Source: Pelargonium cotyledonis (taxonomy: Eukaryota; Streptophyta; Magnoliopsida; Geraniales; Geraniaceae). Taken from it: a stretch of 25,158 nt of DNA. Where the stretch lies: the NCBI GenBank assembly GCA_036897625.1, contig JAYMTA010000690.1:1-25158 (forward strand), read 5' to 3'. The translations under genes were made by a program, and so were the position numbers. The notes below the pieces were generated by a model. The model was not told where the DNA came from. It saw only the letters and a list, made by a program, of their open reading frames with translations, and did not search any database. Each line of letters opens with the position of its first letter. Position 1 is the stretch's first letter. This document shows, in pieces, positions 1 to 12,100 of this stretch.

Positions 1-527
1 ATAACTTTATATCAGTTAACCGATATACATTAAACCCATATATATATATATATATATACATATATAAGTTGGAACATGCAACATTTCTATATTCTCCAAA
101 ACCTTTTGGTCTTGTACAATGTATAAAGGCCTATCTTTATAAGTGCCAGCTTCTCACACTCATCAACTTGCCTCACACTTCACTATGCACATTTTTAGAA
201 TTTGTTTTCTTCAACTTTGTCTGACCCAAAAATAAATAAAGACCTACAACAGCAACAATGTGCTTGATTAAAAGAAAAAAGGATAAATGATAAGCAACAA
301 ATTGCAACAACAAGATTGATAAAAATAGCACAACATCATTTGACAGAATAAGACACTTCTGCTGAAATTCCAATTTCTAGCGTACAAAAGAGAGATTTGT
401 TGCAAGAATTACAATTTGGAATCCATTATGAAGAAAATAATGCTCACTCTGTGCTGCTTCAAACCATGTAAAACAAGTAAATAGATCGACGGTGATCAGC
501 ATGCATCGGCAAAGCCTTTTCGTGAGT
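1..527. other. Intergenic DNA downstream of GLU1
   Basis: AT-rich DNA. It holds a (TA)10 run at 39-58 and, on the plus strand, TATAAAGG near 122-129, which looks like a TATA box but leads to no recognisable coding sequence before the GLU1 3' end. A hydrophobic minus-strand open frame (173-373) and a plus-strand 18-codon frame (428-484) have no supporting features. Confidence 0.5.
39..58. repeat. (TA)10 microsatellite
   Basis: Ten perfect TA units, followed after a short break by a further TATATA at 61-66. It lies downstream of GLU1. Confidence 0.9.
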
Positions 528-533
528 TTTATT
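528..533 (-). terminator. Candidate GLU1 polyadenylation signals
   Basis: AATAAA is read on the minus strand at 528-533, about 215 nt after the GLU1 stop. Another AATAAA lies at 661-666, about 80 nt after the stop. Either or both could serve. The choice cannot be made without transcript ends. Confidence 0.45.
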
Positions 534-746
534 ATCACCGCTGTCCTAAGCTAAGCCAATTGGAATTTACAGTTTCTGCCATAATCTCTATACAACTGCT
601 TACTGGTTTCATGGATACCTCCAACCTCTACAACTGAAACTTCACTCGCACTTCATCTCCTTTATTATCTCACCTGTACAACGAGTAGTGTTGCAACCTA
701 TGCGCCAAACTGATGGATGGCGTCATGGTATCGTCGGATTCTTATC

Positions 747-3130
747 CTACGCAGACTGAAACGTTACCTGCTCAGTAGATGTTGCTTCATAGTCCACACA
801 CGCCTCTGGTGTGTCTTCTTCACTAGGTGGAACCAGCTGCCAAAACAGTGGTAAATACTTGTCCCATTCGTTCAAAATAGTCGCACCTTTAGTGCTCCCA
901 GTTTTTTCCTACACAAAAATGGAGAACATTTAGTAAATGAAAGCTCACATTGCAATGAAACCCAAATGTGTTCGTAGATACAGTACTATTCCGGAATATA
1001 AGTTGACTTAAAATACAATTTTCGTAGGTTAAATACAATAAGTAGCAAAGCACGATCATGGAGTTATATAGTGCCCTTACCACATGGGCTTCAATGAGGC
1101 TCTTTAGCTGCATCTGCCCCACAGGAGCTTTTACTCTCTGGATCTTCACTATCTCCTTGTTTACCTGGCCAAGAGTTACAATAAAGAAGATTTTGAAACT
1201 GTAATCAAAATATGCGACTTCCAATAGAACATGTACATTAACGAGATCAGTTGTAGAACTGAGAATGCAAGTACTCTTTTGTGTTGTAATGATAAGTGAT
1301 ACCTATTTAAGTGCAGTAAAAAAGAGAAACACTAAAATTTAAGTCATATTGTGAATCCACATTCCAATAACTCTTCCGAAATCCAATGATAACTCGATTA
1401 CGAACCACAAGATACAAAAGGACCTACATAGATTTTTGCAAGCAATAGAGAAGCTGGGACAGAAAGAGCATGCAGGACCAACCTTTGGGATGAAAGTATC
1501 ATCCTCATCAAGAAAGTAGGCCAAACCTCCGGTCATACCAGCGGCAACATTTCTACCAACTCTGCCACAAGGAAACAAATTGTTGTTTAAACAATGTAAA
1601 GCCCATTTCCTTCCATTTGCTAGACCATAAGAAATATACCAAAGTGAAGAGAATTACTCACTTTCCAAGTATAACCACACAGCCACCTGTCATGTATTCA
1701 CAACAATGGTCACCAGTGCCTTCGACCACAGCTTCAGCAAGTGAGTTCCGTACTGCAAATCGCTCCCCAGCTTTCCCTCTGACAAAGATTTGACCACCTG
1801 TGGCCCCGTACAAGCAAGTATTGCCCACTATAGTTGCATCTTCAGGGCAAAAGCCTGTATTCTCCACAGGGGTTACAACCAACTCTCCTCCAGCCATGCC
1901 CTAGCAATATGCGTAGCTTAGCATTAAGATTTCTAGACTAATAGTACACAAAACTATAATAACTAGCGCAACTCAAAAGATGGTCAACACGTCAAGGTTG
2001 TACCCAGCTTAGATGCTAATAAATATTTACTTCATTGCAAAATAAATGGTTTGCTTTACTTTTTGCAAACATTAAGGATAATTTTGTTAGTGAATAACTC
2101 ATTTCAGTCAGCTGAAGATTACATGAAAAACTGCCAAGTCATGATAAGCAGCCTAGTAAACTCAAGTTGAACAGAAATATTTCAATGCAGTTCTTAAACT
2201 AGACAACTGAAAGAGTTAAAATCACTAACATAACAGAGCTTTTAGTAAAATCTTTAAAGTCCCTAACAGTGCATAACCGGAAAGATTTGATAAGCATACC
2301 TTTCCCACATAATCATTAGACTCTCCTACAAGCCGAATATTCATTCCAGGTGTCAAAAAGCATCCAAATGACTGCCCAGCACTCCCATTAAATCTAAATA
2401 CATGAAAAGAAAAAGGTCATTTAGAGCATTCAAATATAGACACTGCACTATATGAATGCAATACTGATATCTCCTAAGATAGACTATCATACATGATGTT
2501 CAGTTGCCCAGCAAAACCAGTGTCGCCGTATTTCTTGGCAATCGCACCAGCCACACGCCCACAAACAGCACGATCTACATTATATATCTTCATAGTTTTA
2601 TTGACAACCTTTTCATTCTCAATTGCATCAGCGACCTGAATGTTTTAGATGAAAATAATTTACAGTACGTTCAGGAAAAGATAGCAAAGCACAAAATATA
2701 TGCATGTCATCAGAAGCCTTGGCTCTTTCTCATCTGGTAAGTATTCACATAGAGGAATTTGATGTCAAACATAGCAACAAAGGACTACTTTTGATTTTCA
2801 ATAGGAAAGTAGTCACTTTGCATTATCCAAATCAAGGCAACATCATACTTTTATAAGACCTTTCAACTCATCCCATTAGAGCCGGGCAGGTCCCTCCTGG
2901 AACAAGACAGATGCCTATCCTATTTTTAGGGTTTTGGCCCATTTGGGTTTAGGCAAGATCAGCAGTTTGAAAACTAATCATTAGCGATTTCAGTACGGTA
3001 AAATTGTATAGTTCAAGTAACAAAATCATACCTCTGGATCTGCTAGTAATATATCATCCAGAACAGGACCATTTGTATGAACAGCCTGATTCCTAATTTC
3101 TGTACTGCTCCATTTTGGTAACCCAACAAT
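747..3130 (-). other. GLU1: GLU1 exons 27-33: C-terminal glycine-rich beta-helix domain
   Basis: Residues 1327-1625 include [56 protein letters not shown] and [15 protein letters not shown]. The regularly spaced glycines are those of the GXXGXXXG beta-helix domain at the C terminus of glutamate synthase large chains. The last exon ends in an acidic tail, [17 protein letters not shown], and then TFQSA and TAG at 747-749. Arabidopsis GLU1 has a similar ending (from memory). Confidence 0.92.
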
Positions 3131-6100
3131 CTACATGAAGGCAGAAATTGTGTTACATATAAGGCATAAGCTATACTATATAAGAGAGAAGTCAGAAGTC
3201 ATGAAAGTTGTTGATGAACATACTGATAGAATGTAATTGAGATCGAGATGCTGAGTTTTCACAAGTGAGATATCTCTTGCTCTTAATAAATCTGTCCGTC
3301 CAATAATGTCATCTAACTTGTCATATCCAAGTTGTGCCAAAATGCCTCTAACCTGCTCGAGAGATTAAAATAAAATTTAACTAATATAAACAGGGAGGAA
3401 AAATCATAATGATGAGTTCAAACTGATACTTCACTGAGAAGTAAGAATCCCACATAATATTGAAAGGCAGACAAGCATGTACGCAATTACCTCCTCAGCT
3501 ACATATAGAAAGTAGTTGACAAGATCTCCAGGCACACCAGGAAATCTAGCACGTAGTTCTTCCCTCTACAAAGAAGATAATTTCAATGAAAAAGAGAACA
3601 GTATAAGGCAAACCGGAAACTTTAGAAAGAGCATATGAAGTGAGAATATAATTGAGCATATTGATCCCTCTATGCACCTGACTGGCAACACCAACTGGGC
3701 AATTATTTGTGTGGCAAATTCGAGCCATAACACATCCTGTAGCAATCATTGCCACAGAACCAAAGCCATACTCATCAGCACCCATTGCTGCTGCCATTAG
3801 TACATCGACACCGCTTTTGAAGCCACCATCAACTCTGAGAATAACCCTCTCTCTAAGTCCATTTACAATGAGTGTCTGTAAGAAATCAATAATCAAAAGC
3901 ATCAGGAGTGTCATCAATGAAAATCACAAGAAACTGTAAATTGAAATTCATCATTTCAAACATCAACCTGGTGTGTTTCTGTAACTCCTAGCTCCCAAGG
4001 ACCACCAGCATGCTTAATGGAACTAATAGGGCTAGCTCCTGTTCCACCATCATGCCCTGATATCTACAAATCCAAGTTAAAAGTCAGTTGCAGCTTCTGA
4101 TTGTTTAAACCATGCCCCAAAGTGAAGTTTTGAACCTCAAAATTTGAACAGAACATTTATCTTATGTTTTCCGTGTCCCCAACAGATACTGTCAATCCTT
4201 TCATAATTTTAGCATATGAATAATTAGATATTTCCATAGCACCAATGAAAAAATTAAAAGTTTTAATGGTTTCTGAATGCATTCAGTTACTGTCAGACAA
4301 TTAAGTTTATGAAAAGCTCCATATGCTACAATTTTAATTAAAGTTGCTACACATTAATCATGACAATGTCTAATAAGCCCACCACTTTACAAAGCTTTAT
4401 ATCTTTCCATGTTACAAGAGAGATGGGTATACGATATAAATATTGGAATATACGAAGTAAAGCTGAATGGACACTAAAAATATCCTTTATATGATAGTTA
4501 ACATGACTATGTTGTTAAACATTACTGAAGTGCGCAGCATTCACATACCATAAACTTTGTTACTTGCCTCTTAAGTGGAGAGGTACTTCATCTTGGATGT
4601 TGAATATATAAAATATACTCCCCCGTCCCAAAATGAGTGTCTTGTTTCTCTTGCATTTTTTTTGTCCCAAAATGAGTACTCATTCTATTTTAGGAAGTTA
4701 GTTATGCATGAATAACCATTAGTACCCCTATAATAAGTTATTTTGTACCCCTTCATTTTGTTGAAGTCATGATGATACAAGAGTAAATGTACAACACCGA
4801 CTAATTTTCCCTTAATTTTTTCTAAAAAACCAAGACACTCCTTTTGGTATGGATGGAGTATCATTTTAGTAAACACATTTTATCTCAACAATGGTAGATA
4901 GAATATCTTTTTGCTAAACCAATAGATGATAGGAAATGAGTGTATACCTGTATGACATCAGCATTACCCTTTGCAACCCCAGAAGCAACGGTTCCTATTC
5001 CAGCTTCTGCCACAAGCTTCACAGAGACTTTAGCCCTAGGATTGACCTATTTGTTCAGCAGAAGTCAGTGACCATTTATTGGCAGTGGTCTAGGTATATC
5101 GCTTCAAAATAATGTAAGCAGACTCAATATATATTGGATAATCACCTGATGTAGGTCAAAAATCAACTGGGCAAGATCCTCAATCGAATAGATGTCGTGG
5201 TGCGGGGGCGGAGATATAAGTGGAACTCCAGGTTTAGAATTTCTCAACCTTGCAATATATGCACTCACTTTTTTCCCAGGTAGCTGACCACCTTCACCAG
5301 GCTTTGCCCCTTGTGCAATTTTAATCTCTAATTGATCAGCGTTGGCCAAGAACGTTGGAGTGACACCAAATCGTCCGGAAGCAACCTGAAGATGTAATAT
5401 AATTTCGTCAATCCTTGACCTTTCGCAAATGATTTGGTAAATAAATTGAAGTGCCATAAACAATCCAACAGTTGTACGAACGTTATTGATAGTCGTACTC
5501 TTTGATCCAAAAGATAGTTTTGCAAAAAGAAAGCCAGAGGAGTTCACCAGACACACACAGTCTGAAATGGAGGCCCAATGGACTGAGCTACACAATAGGG
5601 TAGCTCTCCCCTTACCCCATAACCCGCCCCCACCACACCCAATAGGATCGGAACCCACTACCTCCACTAAAGAAGTGTGACGCTTGAACCATTAGGTATC
5701 CCTTCAAATCCAGATTGTGGTGCATCTTCAAGAGAATGCTTATAAATGCATATTTTATTAAATTTCAAGTAATTTTAGAAAGGGCCAGTGTCATGACCTG
5801 CTTGATAGCACTCGTGGCAGTGTCCCCATTTTGTAGACCTTTGAGATGTGGCAGTGTTGGAGAGTACCCGTCAACAACATCTGTAAGTGGGCTCCAGCGA
5901 ATAGGATCCTGGACAGAAACAATGTCATTTTTACCATGACCTTTAAAATATGTTTTATGATTATGACTATTACCTCACAAATTTTATGCACAATTAACAG
6001 ATTACCTCACCACCTTCCCCTGAATTAGATTTTCCACCTATTCTATTCATTGCAATGGCAATTGCTTCATGAGTTTCCCTTGAGATAGCTCCCAGTGACA

Positions 6101-9100
6101 TTCCACCAGTGCAAAAACGTTCAACTATAGATGAAGCTGGTTCAACCTTTCCCACTGGAATTGGAGCACGATCACTTTTGAACTCAAGAAGATCACGAAG
6201 AACCTAGCAAGTGACAAGCATTGATCTTTAGTATATCCTATAAAATTCCATGATGAAAATAGATGCAAGGATGATAATAATTGCCTTCAGCACCCACATT
6301 GACAGGTCGGTTAGCCAAATGCTGCTGATAAACAGAGAACGCACTAGCACTCTTCTGACGAACAGCTTTATGGAGCAATTTTGACATCTCCGGGTTGTTT
6401 CCATGATACTCCCCTTTATATACAAATAGTTAAAAGTTATCAACTGTATGAGATACAGAAAGAACTCATCGAAAAATTAAAGCCCAGCAGTCAACTTTGA
6501 CACCAAACCCCAGAAAGAGAGAAAAAGAAACTATAAACTTAATTGATATAGTGATAAAAAAATCCTTGGAAACTAGAAACATATTGGATAACAAGAAATA
6601 CCTCCTGGTCTCATTTGTATAAATCCAAAATTTTCTAGTCTTTTAGCAGTATCTTCAGAGAAAGCTTTCACCCAGAAAGACAACGTCTCTCTAGCCAGCT
6701 GCCAAAAAAAATTAAATATATATCAATGGACCCAAAACTGACAGCAGCATAACACTTAGCTTCAAAGATTCAAAATATAAAGTAGTTTAAGAACAAGGAG
6801 CCAAGTACTGTCAGCGGTTCATAAACTTTTGAGGCTCCAAGGTATGTTAGAAGCCTATAATATGGTTATAACTGTAAAGCAGCCCTACTGAATTTTAGAG
6901 GTTAGCTATACAAATATACTTGAACATTCAGTGTCCTTTCTTACTTGAGTTGGTGCAAATTTCTAGAATTAGAAATTCTTATCAAACAAAAAATACACTA
7001 AAACAGTAACCCATACCACAACAAATTTGTTCAAATCATGAATAACTTCTTACCACACAAAAAACAAAATAATAATAATAATAATAATAATAATTAGTCA
7101 GTAAATCATTTGTCATGTTACCTCATCAAGAGTTAAACCACCGATTTTTGATACACTTCCACAAAATGCAATATCTACCACGTCCATCCCTAATCCATAA
7201 ATCTCAAATATCTGTGCACCACAATAGCTACAAATAGGAAAACAGAAGCAGATTGTCAAACTAAAAATAGGAATGGGGGAAACAAACCTAGAAGACGATG
7301 TCTGCCGGTTGATCAAAATAAGTATAAGAAAAGATGTGGAAAACTAGCAATTGGCAAAAATTCAAACCTGGAAAGCAATGATATGCCCATTTTGGAAAGG
7401 ATTTTGAGAAGACCAGCTTTAACTGCCTGGAACAGTAAGGATTTTGAAGCTTAGATCAGAAATTATAAAGACCGAGTATAACTAAGCCATCCCATACACA
7501 CGACAGTTGAAGTATATCAGATATTAATTGCAGCATTAATATAACCAATAAAATAACTTAGTAACAGTTTGAACACATGCATAAGATAAAATAACAGAGA
7601 AAATATAACAGTTCAATCGACTAGAAGGGTGAGGAAATATTTGCCTAGAACTTGAAGTGAAAAGAGATGGAAATATGTCTAAAAATATATAACTGCAGAT
7701 GTGTACTGACCTTGCAAAAGTTTGTTTGAGCCTGTTCGATTGTTACTGTAGGCATCTTTCCGTTCCGCATCAGATTTACTGTTTTAGTACTCAGACGCCA
7801 CTGTCGACATGTCTCCAAAGCCAAGTATGGACATACAGCACTGAAAATATATTTTCGGATGAAATGTTTTAGGCTGACAAAGATGGTCAAAGATCTTAAC
7901 AATTGCAACAGTAAATTCTTCCATCGGCAGGGGAAAAATAACTCAAAGAAAGCGGAATGGAGAGAATTAAAATGATCTTCAAACACAATAGTTCCAGCCA
8001 AGCTAAGAATGAGAAATATGGAGCTTAATAACAAGTATAGTAAACCTTATGGAAAGGAATTTGATAAGGTATAATAGAGATAGTCTGATAGAAACATGCA
8101 ATTCGCATTAGTCAGAAAGAAACGTGAAAAAAAACTCAAATGTAAGGTTTTCATAGAAATCACTCACAATGGAAATACTTTCAATTAATGAAAATATATT
8201 ACTAATGAGATTCAGAAGATGGATAGGGATAATTCTCCACAGCTACTACTCCTAATCAGAGTTGAGAATATGGAGAGAGAATTCAGTATGGCCAGTCGAT
8301 ATCAAACAAGACAAGTTCCGAATATCGTATTAATGAGAAAATGAACAATTATATCATTGCTTTAAGAGGTTTCAAACCAAAGAAGTGAAAAACAACCTTG
8401 CACCATATCCTATCAAACATGCAAACTGATGAGTGCTGAAGCACTGGGCAGTATCTGCTACAATGGAGGCTGACATTCGTAAGCCATTCTGAATAAGATG
8501 TTGGTGAACAGCACCAACAGCAAGAAGTATTGGAAGTGCAGGCCTAGTTGGTTCCTGGAAAGATAAAAAATATTAAGAAAATCAATTTTCAGATAATATT
8601 CCTGTAAGGCCATGGGGAGAGGCCATAAACAGGGGGAAATAGGAATCTGGTAATTGACAGGAACTGTTGAAAACCATTACATACTTGGGTACATTCCTAA
8701 GCATGATAATGTAGATTGCAATAATGTTCAAACAATAAACAACTGAAGTTATGGAACAAGATTTGCATTACACCAAAAGCTATATTGCACTGTGAGTACT
8801 AAGACAGACAAAAAAATCTGCAGATGGCTAAAATTATACACTAATACAATACTGAAGCAGCAACCCTCCAAGACTTATACAGACGTATATATAAATGCAG
8901 AGCACATATTCTCACAATAAATGTAAATGTCAAATTGATACATGGACAAACAATGAGAAATGGTTACCAGCTGATCAGACCGGTCAGAGAGAACAAGCAA
9001 CTGGGAGCCATTGCGAACAGCTTCATCGGCAGCTTCACAAAGTCTATTTAAGGTCCTCTCCAAGGATCCCTCAACCCCTTTGCGTATATCAAAAAATGTA

Positions 9101-12100
9101 GGTAAAACATGGGGCTTTAAATAAGGATCCTTCAGCAATGACTCTAGCTCCCCTTCATTCAAAACAGGACTGGATAAAGTAACCTAAATCAAAGTAATAA
9201 AACAATCAAGCTCATTTGTAAAAAGTCCGAAATTAAATTAACAAAGGATCATGTCTGCAAGAAATATAGAGATAACATAATGCACATCTGTGGGAGAAGA
9301 GAAAAAAAAATAACAAACCTGTGAAGCATTTTCAGGTCCAACCTCCAATATGTTTCCTCTCTTTCCAATATTGACTTCAAGAGACATGACTAATCCTTCT
9401 CGAAGGGGGTCAATAGCCGGATTTGTTACCTGTAAACGTAGCAAGCAAAAACAAAGGGCAATGCAAAGTTTGGCATTAAATTGACGTAAAGGTACTATTT
9501 GAAGAACTCAATCCTTCGTAAACAAATTCTATGTCATCTATCATTCATCAGAACTAATTAAAATTTGATTGTTTTAATAAACATACATAGTAAAATTAAC
9601 TCAAAAAAGAAAAGAGGTATGAAACTGAGTGCATATCATTAAAATGTAGTTGAATATTATCCTCTACATAGTTCATACATACCTGAGCAAACCGTTGCTT
9701 AAAATAATCATAAAGCATATGTGGCTTCTGAGACAACACTGCCAAAGGAGTATCATCTCCCATGCAAAATGTTGGCTCCTTTCCTTGTCCAGCCATGCTC
9801 TCAATTACCATTTGCACATCCTCACTAGAATATCCAAATGCCCTAGTGCCCTCAAAGTACAAATGATGAACATCATCAAGATACTAAGTTGGTAACAAGC
9901 ATAATATAAACACAATACCATTTTGAGAATACTATCTCTAGCACCAGAATTATCTTAGTCATCAGGGAAGAGAATGAAATCAACACACTTACTGTTGATG
10001 CCTTAGAATAGCTTCATTATCCATAACTGTTGCTGAGAGGAAGTGCGCAGGCTTCAAGGATCGCATATTTTCATTGACCCACTTCCCATAAGGATGTGAC
10101 AAGGCCACTCGCTTTTTGACTTCCGTATTCTCATACACCTACAATTCATTTTTTATAAGATATAGAATGAGCATTGAAAGTAGATTATCGCTCACACAAT
10201 GTGTAGCCCATAAACAAAGATCAACACTGGAAGAGAATAAAGGCAAGGAAAGACATAGGCTGCACATTGCACAGTTATATAACAATCACAAAAATAAAGG
10301 GAAAACGAAAAAGGACAATAATGTCACCAAATGCAAGCATAAATTTAAAACCATCTCAATTGACATTTTCCAAATATGGTGTAGTGTGGCTAAACACCCA
10401 GTTGAGCGAATCAAAGATACATAAATAAACAAATAAATAAATAAAGAGATTGCATGCACAAGACACAAGGAACAGATAAACTAAGGTATTTGGATATTTC
10501 GGAAAAGGTAACCACATACAATGGTAAGTTGATTCATTTCCATGATCGTGGACTGATGAAGACAACATACAATCACAACTTACTCATCCACTAAGAATAT
10601 TATCAGCTCAGCTCACCAAGTAAAAGCAGATAAAGTGAAGACAAACCTGGCCAGCCTGTAAATCAACAGTTATCATCATTCCTGGACCTAGACGACCTTT
10701 CATCGTAACTTTTGACTCATCCATGGGCAAAACTCCCACCTGTGTATAATAAAATGACACATCATTATACTCTAATTGCATTGGTTATGATAAAAGATGA
10801 ACAGCCACAATAGTAACATGATAAATGCCGATAGGAGCACTAATCACTGTAAAATTCATATTATGCTCTCATACGAAACATCTCATTCTAATGTGCATTA
10901 AGCTTATTTTTCCTCTCTTTTATGTTTTAGTTACAAAGGGTCAAACATTGACCCTTTGAAGCTATTGAATATGAGACTTATTGATGTATAGAACAAACGT
11001 ACAATTTCCTAGTCTGCTATGTTCCAAACACAAACAAGTTATCCTTTGTTCCTCTTTTTGGATGTGTAGTTTGTGGATATCATATTTTACGGATTACAAG
11101 TTAACAGAAATAGAGTTCATCTTTTTGTCCTAACAACCCTCACTGTTTGGCACCATGCTTATAGGGATAACCGGATAATGACTGCAGCTGTTGGAGGAGA
11201 TGGTGCCAAATTAAGATGAAGCCACACATGAAAACTTAGACAGAAATATTATTAACAATAAGCTGACCCGCCAAATTTTGGTGTTTGATTAAGCAAAGAG
11301 TTAGAAACACTTGGGAAGTGTTCCATTCATAGAATTCGGATCATCTCTGGTTGCACAATAATCTTAGAACTTGAAGATTTATTTGTTCAGGACTTGACAA
11401 AAATAATTAACAGAAATTTATGTCTATTTGCAAATACTTATTAATTAAAGCAACATTAAACACATCATCATCATTTGTAGTTTACAACAATTATATTTCT
11501 GCAAAGCCCATGTAAAGACTATTTTTCATTATCAAAATATGAATAAAGTCAGAAGATCATGCCCTAGCCAATCAAACCCGTAGAGTTAAGATCCGTCACA
11601 AAGGACAAGACACAGGTTTGATTAAAGAAAAGGTTATCTCTTTGAGCTTCTTGGTACTTGGAGGCTCAACTCAGGCCTAAACTCAAGAGCATCAAACACA
11701 AGCCACAACTGTAGTCCAATCTTCAAAACTTTTAGACGACGTTATCAATCATTTCTATAAATTTCAAGCAGAAAAAGATAAAGGTCACACCTCAGATGCT
11801 ACATAAACAACATTGTCTTTTGTCCGCCAATACCTTGCAGGACGAAGTCCATTCCGATCAAGACAGGCCCCAATTGTTTTTCCATCACTGTGCCATATGA
11901 ATCGTAGTAATAAAAATCAGAAAGAACCAAAACTGGAAAATAAAGTAAAGAGAGGAAATCATAGCTCTTCACTAGGGAATGCAAATGGGATGAAAGCACA
12001 ACATTATTTCTGGCTTCTATAATCTAGAACCGGGGAAATAACATAAAACAGAGATCACAAATCATAAAAGGCAAAACAACTTTCCCCTGAAATAGCACAA

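Larger units (their letters stand above)
3224..6203 (-). other. GLU1: GLU1 exons 19-26: FMN-binding synthase domain and 3Fe-4S cluster
   Basis: Residues 945-1326 form the (beta/alpha)8 synthase domain. Visible family blocks are [80 protein letters not shown] and [11 protein letters not shown]. The cluster cysteines fit C-x5-C-x4-C: Cys1240, Cys1246 and Cys1251 in exon 24 (3678-3875). Exon 20 (5798-5908) encodes [20 protein letters not shown], near the loop that in cyanobacterial Fd-GOGAT is linked to ferredoxin binding. That loop assignment is from memory of the family and was not aligned here. Confidence 0.92.

Noticed and set aside
173..373. 66-codon hydrophobic minus-strand frame downstream of GLU1
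   Set aside because: AT-rich low-complexity translation, no family resemblance, no promoter or splice context.
428..484. 18-codon plus-strand frame (MKKIMLTLCC…)
   Set aside because: Looks peptide-like but lies around the GLU1 3' end, with no other support; a frame this short is expected by chance.
4685..4876. 63-codon minus-strand frame in GLU1 intron 22
   Set aside because: It falls almost wholly inside the Stowaway-like MITE and reads through its terminal repeat.
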